From an uncultured Sphingomonadales bacterium (GTDB lineage: Bacteria > Pseudomonadota > Alphaproteobacteria > Sphingomonadales > Sphingomonadaceae), in the NCBI GenBank assembly GCA_937898525.1, contig CALCBC010000002.1, forward strand, positions 1-37,652: a stretch of 37,652 nucleotides of DNA. The letters are read 5' to 3'. The stretch's first letter is position 1; the number at the start of each line of letters is the position of its first letter. The notes beneath the pieces are model-generated. The model worked only from the letters and a program-made list of their open reading frames with translations, did not search any database and was not told the origin of the DNA. Below are positions 1 through 10,705 of the stretch, one piece after another. Both the position numbers and the translations under genes were made by a program.

Positions 1-2799
<2,799 letters not shown>

Positions 2800-2810
2800 C
2801 GAGAATGGAT

Positions 2811-2825
2811 GTTCCGCAAATGTTC
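2811..2825. promoter_or_regulatory. LexA (SOS) box upstream of uvrA
   Basis: GTTCCGCAAATGTTC matches GTTC-N7-GTTC exactly, the LexA operator known from alphaproteobacteria. It ends 11 bases before the uvrA ATG (start base 2799), where LexA would block transcription or early elongation. uvrA is a standard SOS gene, so the site and the gene fit. It lies about 180 bases from the ettA start, and whether ettA responds is unclear. Confidence 0.85.
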
Positions 2826-3007
2826 ACCGGGGTCAAGGGGCCGCCGACACCGTTCGCCGCGGCCGCGACCATGTGGGGCCGCGCGGGCGAATTGCAACGC
2901 GGGCCATGCCCCGGCCCCGGTCGGTGCCCCGACCTTGCCCCTTCCGCCTCCAGGGCCTATCTGCCCGGCAAATTCCGCACACCACCTGTTTTCCCCGAAG
3001 GACGACC

Positions 3008-4687
<1,680 letters not shown>

Positions 4688-4692
4688 TCCGG

Positions 4693-4713
4693 CGGCCGCC
4701 TCGCTGGCGGCCG
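4693..4713. terminator. Hairpin between convergent ettA and LacI-like gene
   Basis: CGGCCGCC, loop TCGCT, GGCGGCCG forms a perfect 8-bp stem six bases after the ettA stop. It is followed by GCGTCCTTT, a poor U tract. It sits in the 34-base gap between two convergent genes and could serve both strands. Confidence 0.55.
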
Positions 4714-4721
4714 GCGTCCTT

Positions 4722-5549
4722 TCAGGCGCGAAATTCGGCGACCGATTCGCGTTCGACGATCTGGAACGGGACCTGGCGATGCTCGTTGGCGCGCGCCGGG
4801 CTGCGGATGCGCTCGAGCAGCATCTGGCACGCCGCCTGGCCCATTTCCTCGAGCGGCTGGCGCACCGAAGTCAGCCGCGGGCGCACGGTGCGGGCGACGA
4901 CGTTGTCGTCGAAGCCGACCAGCGAGATGTCCCCGGGGATGTCGATCCGCGCCGCATGAGCGGCGTCGATGATGCCGACCGCCATCTCGTCGTTGCTGGC
5001 AAAGATCGCCGTCGGCTTGGCCGCGAACAGCGCCGGCGCGAGGTCGCGCCCGGACTCGCGCGAGAAGTCGCCCTGGACGATCAGCGCCGGATCGGTCCGC
5101 AGCCCCTTGCCGCCGAGCGCGTTGGCGTAGCCGTTGAAGCGCCGCATGCTGACGAGGTGGACGCGCGGGCCGCGCATGAAGCCGATCCGCCGGTGTCCCT
5201 TCTGCAGCAGGTAGTCGGTGATCGCCCGCGCGGCGTCGTATTCGTCCATCACCACGGTGCAGCCGCGCTCGGGTTCGAGCATCGGCGCGATGCGCACGTA
5301 AGGCACCCCGCGCTCGTCGATCTGGCGCATTACGTGACGATCGTCCGAGAGCGGCGCGGTCAGGATGATCCCGGCGAGGCCATCGGCCTCAATGAACGCG
5401 GTTACCGGGGTCGAGCCGCCGAACAGGTTCTCGACCTGCACGGGCAAGCCGGCCGCGCGCGCGCAGCGGCTTGCGCCGTCCTGAATCCGCGAGACGTACT
5501 CGCGACCGTTGTTGTCGAACAGGAGCAGGATCCGTCTGCGGGAATCCAT
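4722..5549 (-). CDS. LacI/GalR-type ligand-binding protein without the HTH domain
   Basis: The 275 residues match the effector-binding core of LacI-family regulators: ILLLFDNNGREYVSRIQDGA at the start, GHRRIGFMRGP, PTAIFASNDEMAVGIIDAAH, GDISLVGFDDN and PRLTSVRQPLEEMGQAA. The normal 55-60 residue helix-turn-helix and hinge are absent. The protein begins right where the sugar-binding core begins. The start ATG has a good ribosome site (GGGAGAGGCTC) and the 200 bases upstream contain no LacI-type HTH in any frame on that strand, so this is not a simple frameshift. No signal peptide is seen, so it is not an obvious periplasmic binding protein. It may be a decayed regulator or a free sensor that works with another protein. 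No sugar-use genes are adjacent. Confidence 0.85.
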   Translation of the reverse strand: MDSRRRILLLFDNNGREYVSRIQDGASRCARAAGLPVQVENLFGGSTPVTAFIEADGLAGIILTAPLSDDRHVMRQIDERGVPYVRIAPMLEPERGCTVVMDEYDAARAITDYLLQKGHRRIGFMRGPRVHLVSMRRFNGYANALGGKGLRTDPALIVQGDFSRESGRDLAPALFAAKPTAIFASNDEMAVGIIDAAHAARIDIPGDISLVGFDDNVVARTVRPRLTSVRQPLEEMGQAACQMLLERIRSPARANEHRQVPFQIVERESVAEFRA

Positions 5550-5762
5550 GAGCCTCTCCCATTATCCAGTTATGGTTATCGTGCGGCCATTCTACGCCCG
5601 CAAACCTGAAGAGGTTCTCAACGCCGACATTCAGGATTTCGTCTGCTAACCTGAACGGAAGGTCATCAAGCCGGTTCAGTTAATCGACAGCCCCGAGCGC
5701 TTAATCGGCGATCAGTGATCTGGCCGTCTCCCACTCGGCGGCATGGCTTAGGAGATACCGCG

Positions 5763-6659
5763 ATGTCGGTAGGAAAATTCTTGAAGAATGCCGGGTGGGC
5801 GGCGATCGCCGCGGCGTTTGTGGCTTCGGTCGTGCCCGCGGAGGCCCATGCCCAGAGCCGCTCGCGCGCGGAGCGCATGCAGCAGCATCGCGAAGGCGGC
5901 CCCCGCGCCGATGCGGGCCAGCGCAGCCGTATGGAAGCTCGCGGCCAGCGGGTGCGCGCGGCCAGCGAGCGGCGCACGCAGCGGGCCGACACGAGCCGCC
6001 AGCGCCCGCCCCAGACGCAGCAGGTCAGGCAGGCGGACCGTCGCGCGACACCGCCGCCGCGGCCGGTCGTCAACACCACGCAGAACCGGCCTGTCGAGCG
6101 CAACCGCACCTATGCCGACCGCGACCGCAACGGCAGCTACGTCGCGCAGAACAACAACCGCCGCGGCAACGACCGCAACGGGACCTGGCGCGGCAATCGG
6201 CAGGCCAACGACCGCAACGCGGGTTGGCGCAACGATCGCCGCGACAACGACCGCAACCGCAACTGGCGCAACGATCGCCGGGACAACGACCGCAACCGCA
6301 ACTGGCGCAACGACCGGCGCGACAATGACCGGTGGCGCGGCGACCACCGCCGGTGGGATCGCAACTGGCGCAACGACCGCCGCTACGATTGGCACCGTTA
6401 CCGCAATTCGAACCGCGTGGTGTTCCGCATCGGCACCTACTATGCGCCCTACCGCAACTACGCGTACCGACGGCTCGGGATCGGCGCGTTCCTGAACTCG
6501 CTGTTCTACAGCAGCAGCTACTGGATCAACGATCCGTGGCAGTATCGCCTGCCCGCGGTCTACGGGCCCTATCGCTGGGTGCGCTATTACAACGACGTCC
6601 TGCTGGTCGACATCTACACCGGCGAGGTCGTCGACGTGATCCACGACTTCTTCTGGTAG
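5763..6659 (+). CDS. RcnB-family secreted protein with 13-residue Asn/Asp/Arg repeats
   Basis: A 298-residue exported protein. The signal peptide is residues 1-30 (cleavage after AHA). Residues 30-130 are Arg/Gln-rich and low in complexity, followed by four tandem 13-residue units of the type NDRNRNWRNDRRD. The C-terminal 70 residues hold the conserved module ending RWVRYYNDVLLVDIYTGEVVDVIHDFFW-like (positions 6565-6656), typical of the RcnB family. RcnB of E. coli is a periplasmic protein of nickel and cobalt homeostasis; most alphaproteobacterial members are uncharacterised. The start at 5763 has AGGAGA eight bases upstream and gives the signal peptide; the longer frame from 5715 does not. 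A strong hairpin follows the gene. No metal transporter is adjacent, so a metal role is inference only. Confidence 0.8.
   Translation: MSVGKFLKNAGWAAIAAAFVASVVPAEAHAQSRSRAERMQQHREGGPRADAGQRSRMEARGQRVRAASERRTQRADTSRQRPPQTQQVRQADRRATPPPRPVVNTTQNRPVERNRTYADRDRNGSYVAQNNNRRGNDRNGTWRGNRQANDRNAGWRNDRRDNDRNRNWRNDRRDNDRNRNWRNDRRDNDRWRGDHRRWDRNWRNDRRYDWHRYRNSNRVVFRIGTYYAPYRNYAYRRLGIGAFLNSLFYSSSYWINDPWQYRLPAVYGPYRWVRYYNDVLLVDIYTGEVVDVIHDFFW
6168..6323 (+). repeat. 39-bp tandem repeat in the RcnB-like gene
   Basis: Four units of 39 bases starting at 6168, 6207, 6246 and 6285. The third and fourth encode identical peptides (NDRNRNWRNDRRD) and are nearly identical in DNA; the first two are diverged. A degenerate fifth unit follows at 6324. 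The unit keeps the reading frame, so copy number can change without breaking the protein. Confidence 0.9.
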
Positions 6660-6703
6660 TCCCTCCCCCGCGCTTCTGCCGGGAAGAGTGGCTCGGCAGC
6701 GGC

Positions 6704-6736
6704 GAAGCCCCCGCCCCCTTGCGGAGCGGGGGCTTC
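6704..6736 (+). terminator. Hairpin after the RcnB-like gene
   Basis: GAAGCCCCCGC and GCGGGGGCTTC form a perfect 11-bp stem with an 11-base loop, 45 bases after the stop codon and 40 bases before the dioxygenase genes. There is no U tract, so it could be a factor-assisted terminator or an RNA-stabilising hairpin. Confidence 0.55.
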
Positions 6737-6776
6737 TGCCAGCCTGCGAGACTTGCAAGCGACGGCGGGCGATGAA

Positions 6777-7475
6777 ATGGTTGCCGTCATGCAGCACATC
6801 GTCCCTGCCCCTGCGCCGGCCGACAACCCAGACCGCGACCGCCTGTACCGCATCGGGCGCAAGGTCCGCGAGCGGCTGGCGGCGCTGCCGGAGGCCTACA
6901 AGCTGCCGACCGACAAGGCCGAGATCTTCGCGGTCGGCGACTTCCTCGCTCCCGACGAGTGCGCCCGGCTGATCGAGATGATCGACGCCGTGGCCCGGCC
7001 GAGCCAGGCCTACGACGCCGACTATTCGAGCGGCCACCGGACGTCCTATTCGGGCGACTTCGAGCCGGATGACCCGTTTGTCATGAAGATCCAGCGCCGG
7101 ATCGACGACCTGCTCGGGATCGACCCGTCGTACGGCGAGACAATCCAGGGACAGCGCTACCTCCCGGGCCAGCAGTTCCAGCCGCACACCGACTGGTTTC
7201 CGGTCAACACGCGCTACTGGGAGATCGAGAGAGTCCGCGGCGGACAGCGCTCGTTCACCGCGATGGCCTTCCTCAATGCCGTGGAGGAAGGCGGCACGAC
7301 CGATTTCTCGAGCCTCGGCCTGAGGATCGAGCCGCGCCCCGGCGTGCTGCTGATCTGGAACAACGCCGATGAGGACGGCGTTCCGAACCCATGGACGCTC
7401 CACGCCGGGATGCCGGTGATCAAGGGCGTCAAGTATATCATCACCAAGTGGTACCGCGCGCGGCGATGGTTTTGA
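6777..7475 (+). CDS. 2OG-Fe(II) dioxygenase, prolyl 4-hydroxylase type (copy 1)
   Basis: A 232-residue non-haem iron dioxygenase. The iron ligands are H137 and D139 (motif PHTDWF) and H209 (TLHAGMPV); K219, ten residues on, is placed to bind the 2-oxoglutarate carboxylate, as in prolyl 4-hydroxylases. Other family features are RTSYSGDF, GQRYLPGQQF and LLIWNNADEDG. No signal peptide, so it acts in the cytoplasm. The substrate is unknown; protein proline or lysine is possible. ATG 6777 is chosen, with ATG 6789 possible; both lack a strong ribosome site. It overlaps the next gene by 10 bases. The first of three tandem paralogues, with the longest N-terminal extension. Confidence 0.88.
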   Translation: MVAVMQHIVPAPAPADNPDRDRLYRIGRKVRERLAALPEAYKLPTDKAEIFAVGDFLAPDECARLIEMIDAVARPSQAYDADYSSGHRTSYSGDFEPDDPFVMKIQRRIDDLLGIDPSYGETIQGQRYLPGQQFQPHTDWFPVNTRYWEIERVRGGQRSFTAMAFLNAVEEGGTTDFSSLGLRIEPRPGVLLIWNNADEDGVPNPWTLHAGMPVIKGVKYIITKWYRARRWF

Positions 7476-8146
7476 TCAGCGAATTCGAAACGAACACTGC
7501 CAATCGTGAACAGCTGAAGCGGATCGGCCGAAAGGTCCGCCGGCGGCTCGCCGCCCACCCAGGCGTGCGAAAGCTCGACAGCGACAAGGCCGAACTGTGG
7601 GCCGTGCCCAACTTCTTCGACCCGGTCGAGTGCGGCCAGCTGATCGCGATGATCGATGCGGTTGCGCAACCGAGCGCAGCCTACGAGGTCGACTACGCGA
7701 CGGCCTATCGCACCTCGTACTCCGGCAACCTCGACCCGTTCGATCCCGTCGTCCGCAAGCTCCAGTCCCGGATCGACGAGCTGATCGGGCTCGACGGTTC
7801 ATGGGGCGAGACGCTGCAGGGACAGCGCTATGCACAGGGGCAGGAATTCAGGGCGCACAACGACTGGTTCAGTTCGACCTCACCGGGGTGGGAGTCCGAG
7901 AAGGCACGCGGCGGGCAACGCTCGATCACCGCAATGGCCTACCTCAACGCGGTCGAAGCCGGCGGCGAGACCGGCTTTCCCCGCCTCAAGCTGGCGGTGA
8001 AGCCGCGGCCCGGCCTGCTGCTGCTGTGGAACAACGCCGACGAGGACGGTGCGCCCAATCCGTTCACGCTCCATGCCGGCACGCCGGTGACACGCGGCAC
8101 CAAGTACGTCGTCACCCGGTGGTACCGCTGCGGGAAGTGGTACTGA
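7466..8146 (+). CDS. 2OG-Fe(II) dioxygenase, prolyl 4-hydroxylase type (copy 2)
   Basis: A 226-residue paralogue of the preceding gene. Iron ligands H131 and D133 (AHNDWF) and H203 (TLHAGTPV), with K213 for 2-oxoglutarate. It differs from its neighbours in having HND instead of HTD and an SSTSPGW loop after the motif. Start ATG at 7466 lies within the last codons of copy 1, which points to translational coupling. The N-terminal 40 residues share the pattern REQLKRIGRKVRRRLA with copies 1 and 3. All catalytic residues are present, so it should be active. Cytoplasmic by lack of any signal. Confidence 0.88.
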   Translation: MVLISEFETNTANREQLKRIGRKVRRRLAAHPGVRKLDSDKAELWAVPNFFDPVECGQLIAMIDAVAQPSAAYEVDYATAYRTSYSGNLDPFDPVVRKLQSRIDELIGLDGSWGETLQGQRYAQGQEFRAHNDWFSSTSPGWESEKARGGQRSITAMAYLNAVEAGGETGFPRLKLAVKPRPGLLLLWNNADEDGAPNPFTLHAGTPVTRGTKYVVTRWYRCGKWY

Positions 8147-8150
8147 GGCC

Positions 8151-8834
8151 GTGGCGAACCTGCAGGCCCCCGAACATCCCGACCGGGAGCAGCTGCGCCG
8201 CATCGGCCAGCGCGTGCGGCAGCGACTCGCGCGGAACAAGGCGGTACGCCGGATCGCCGTCGACAAGGCCGAGCTGTGGGCCATTCCGAAGTTCCTCGAC
8301 ATGCTCGACTGCGGTCGCCTCATCGCGATGATCGACGCAACCGCGCGGCCGAGCATGGCTTACGAAATCGACTATTCGCAGGGACACCGGACCTCCTACT
8401 CGGCCTACCTTCATGCGGCCGACCCGTTCATCGCCCGCCTGCAGAAGCGGCTCGACGACCTGCTGGGGATCGAGCCGTCCTGGGGCGAGCGGATCGAGGG
8501 CCAGCGCTACCTGGCCGGGCAGGAATTCCGCCCGCATACCGACTGGTTCCCTCCCGGCTCTCCGAGCTGGGCGCAAGAGAAGGACTGCGGCGGCCAGCGG
8601 TCGATCACCGCGATGGCCTATCTCAACGCGGTCGAGGAAGGGGGCGAGACGGCGTTTCACCGGCTCGACATCCAGATCACACCCTATCCCGGCACGCTGC
8701 TGATGTGGAACAACGCCGACGAGAACGGCGTGCCCAATCCGTGGACGACGCACGCCGGCTCGCCGGTGATCCGCGGGGCCAAGTACATCCTGACCAAGTG
8801 GTACCGCTGCCGCCCGTGGCGGCCGAGCCACTGA
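8151..8834 (+). CDS. 2OG-Fe(II) dioxygenase, prolyl 4-hydroxylase type (copy 3)
   Basis: A 227-residue paralogue. Iron ligands H129, D131 and H201 (TTHAGSPV), with K211 for 2-oxoglutarate. The start is a GTG at 8151, four bases after the stop of copy 2; no ATG near it gives the conserved REQLRRIGQRVRQRLA segment. By eye it shares more with copy 1 in the HTDWFP loop and with copy 2 in the middle (GGQRSITAMAYLNAVE), so the three have diverged and perhaps exchanged sequence. The gene ends one base from the convergent lysK stop, so there is no room for an ordinary terminator. Confidence 0.88.
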   Translation: MANLQAPEHPDREQLRRIGQRVRQRLARNKAVRRIAVDKAELWAIPKFLDMLDCGRLIAMIDATARPSMAYEIDYSQGHRTSYSAYLHAADPFIARLQKRLDDLLGIEPSWGERIEGQRYLAGQEFRPHTDWFPPGSPSWAQEKDCGGQRSITAMAYLNAVEEGGETAFHRLDIQITPYPGTLLMWNNADENGVPNPWTTHAGSPVIRGAKYILTKWYRCRPWRPSH

Positions 8835-8835
8835 G

Positions 8836-10461
8836 CTAGCGCGCGAGCGCCTCGGCGATCAGCCTGCGCGTGTTGGCGACCCCGTAGAGCGCGATGAAGC
8901 TGCCCATCCGCGGCCCCTGCGAGGACCCGAGCAGGGTCTCGTAGAGCGCCCTGAACCAGTCGCGCAGGCTCTCGAAGCCGAACTCCTCGCGCTTGCCGAT
9001 CTCGTAGACTTCGGTCTGCAGTTCCTCGGCCGAGGCGCCTTCCGGCGTCCGGGCGAGCAGGTCGTCGAGCGCTCGCAGCGCAGCGGCCTCGTTGTCGGTC
9101 GGTGCGCGCTTTTTCAGCGTCGGCGCGACGAAATCGCGGTTGTAGGCGATCGCGCGGTCGATCAGCGCCTCGAGTTCGGGGTGATGGCCGGCGTCGAGGT
9201 CGTGGATGTAATTGCCGAGGTAGCTCCACACCTGCTCGTGCGTCGCCTCGGCGCCGAGCACACCGACGAGGTTGAGCAGCAGGCCGTAGCTGACCGGCAG
9301 GCTGTCCCCGGCACCCGGAGGGACACTCCCCTCGGGGACTGTCCCTGGCTTGAGGTTCGCGCGCAGGAGGTGCCACGCGGGGTTGCCGAGCTGCTGTTCG
9401 AGCGGTTGCTCGGGAATCTTCGCGCGGAACTGCCAGTACTCGTCGACCGCCCGCGGGACCACGCCGGCGTGGAGCTGCTTGGCGCTCTTCGGCTCGCGGA
9501 ACACGTAGAACCCGAGGCTCTCTTCGGTCCCGTAACGCATCCATTCCTCGAAGGTGAACCCGTTGCCCTTGGACTTCGAGATCTTCTCGCCGTTGGCGTC
9601 GAGGAACAGCTCGTAGATCATCACTTCGGGCATGCGGCCGCCGAGCGCGCGGACGATGCGCCCCGACTGGGTGACGCTGTCGGTCAGGTCCTTGCCGCTC
9701 ATCTCGTAGTCGACGCCCAGCGCGTACCAGCGCATCGCCCAGTCGACCTTCCACTGGCACTTGGCCTTGCCGCCGAATACCGTCTGCTCGACGATCTCGC
9801 CCTCGTCGTCGAAGCGGACGATGCCGTTCTCGGCGTCGACCACCTCGATCGGCACCTGCAGCACCTTGCCGGTCCGGTCGCTGATCGGGAGGATCGGCGA
9901 ATAGGTCGCCTGCCGCTCGGCGCGCAGCGTGGGCAGCATGATCTCCATGATCGCGTCGTACTTCTTCAGCACGAGCCGCAGTGCGTCATCGAACGCGCCC
10001 GAGTTGTAGCGATCGCTCGCGGCGACGAACTCGTAGTCGAACCCGAAGCGGTCGAGAAAGTCGCGCAACATCGCGTTGTTGTGATGTGCAAAGCTCTCGA
10101 ACCCGGCATTGAACGGGTCGGGGATGCGACTCAGCGGCTTGTGCAGGTTGGCCTGCATCAGCTCCTGGTTGGGCACGTTGTCGGGCACCTTGCGCAGCCC
10201 GTCCATGTCGTCGCTGAAGGCGACCAGCCGCGTCGGCGCGCCGTCCGAGACGATCTCGTAGGCACGGCGCACGAGCGTGGTGCGCAGGACTTCCTGGAAA
10301 GTGCCGATGTGCGGCAGGCCCGAGGGGCCGTAGCCGGTCTCGAACAGCACGGGCGCCCCGCCGGGCTTGCCGTCCGGGTAGCGCTTGACGAGTTTCATCG
10401 CTTCCTGGAACGGCCAGGCCTTGGACACGCGGGCGGCTTGGATCAGGGCTTCATCGAACAT
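8836..10461 (-). CDS. lysK: Lysine--tRNA ligase, class I
   Basis: A 541-residue class I lysyl-tRNA synthetase, the form used by alphaproteobacteria and archaea in place of the class II enzyme. It attaches lysine to tRNA-Lys in the cytoplasm. The ATP-binding signatures are PHIGT at residues 50-54 and KISKS at 293-297. The GYGPSGLPHIGTF context and AFSDDMDGLRKVPDN are typical. Residues about 371-387 form an unusual Gly/Pro insert where I would expect a few residues; the DNA there is a palindromic repeat (separate entry). The start ATG at 10461 gives the expected N-terminus. It converges with the dioxygenase genes. Confidence 0.95.
   Translation of the reverse strand: MFDEALIQAARVSKAWPFQEAMKLVKRYPDGKPGGAPVLFETGYGPSGLPHIGTFQEVLRTTLVRRAYEIVSDGAPTRLVAFSDDMDGLRKVPDNVPNQELMQANLHKPLSRIPDPFNAGFESFAHHNNAMLRDFLDRFGFDYEFVAASDRYNSGAFDDALRLVLKKYDAIMEIMLPTLRAERQATYSPILPISDRTGKVLQVPIEVVDAENGIVRFDDEGEIVEQTVFGGKAKCQWKVDWAMRWYALGVDYEMSGKDLTDSVTQSGRIVRALGGRMPEVMIYELFLDANGEKISKSKGNGFTFEEWMRYGTEESLGFYVFREPKSAKQLHAGVVPRAVDEYWQFRAKIPEQPLEQQLGNPAWHLLRANLKPGTVPEGSVPPGAGDSLPVSYGLLLNLVGVLGAEATHEQVWSYLGNYIHDLDAGHHPELEALIDRAIAYNRDFVAPTLKKRAPTDNEAAALRALDDLLARTPEGASAEELQTEVYEIGKREEFGFESLRDWFRALYETLLGSSQGPRMGSFIALYGVANTRRLIAEALAR
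9319..9346. repeat. Palindromic repeat inside lysK
   Basis: Arms GGGACACTCCCC and GGGGACTGTCCC, separated by TC, form a 12-bp stem with one mismatch. On the minus strand it contains AGGGACAGTCCC, the same core as the repeats at 18318 and 24359. It is read in frame as part of a Gly/Pro/Val/Ser insert in lysyl-tRNA synthetase (KPGTVPEGSVPPG). Confidence 0.75.
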
Positions 10462-10598
10462 CGCACGCGCGCCTTTGCGGAACGCGGCGCGCGGTGCAAG
10501 CGCGGCGGCAGATACAGCCTCGAAAACGCGCCTGCTTTCCGTCCGAAGGGCGAAATTTGCGGCCTGAAGGCGAGATCGATGCCCGCCGGGACCCGGGG

Positions 10599-10624
10599 GC
10601 GGCTAGCGGAACGCTCCTAGCCGC
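10599..10624. repeat. Inverted repeat upstream of the G8-domain gene
   Basis: GCGGCTAG and CTAGCCGC are perfect complements separated by 10 bases, about 80 bases before the G8 gene and 140 bases before lysK. It could be an operator or a 5' leader hairpin; nothing here decides between these. The rest of the gap 10462-10705 shows no gene. Confidence 0.35.
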
Positions 10625-10705
10625 TTGGCGAATCGGCGTTTCCCCGGCAATGTCCGCGGCAAAAGACAACTCGGGACCCCCGTTCCCGCTTGGGAGGATG
10701 ACTTG

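Noticed and set aside
7391..7465. Longer N-terminus for the second dioxygenase
   Set aside because: The extra residues are the shifted frame of the first dioxygenase; the paralogues support a start at 7466.
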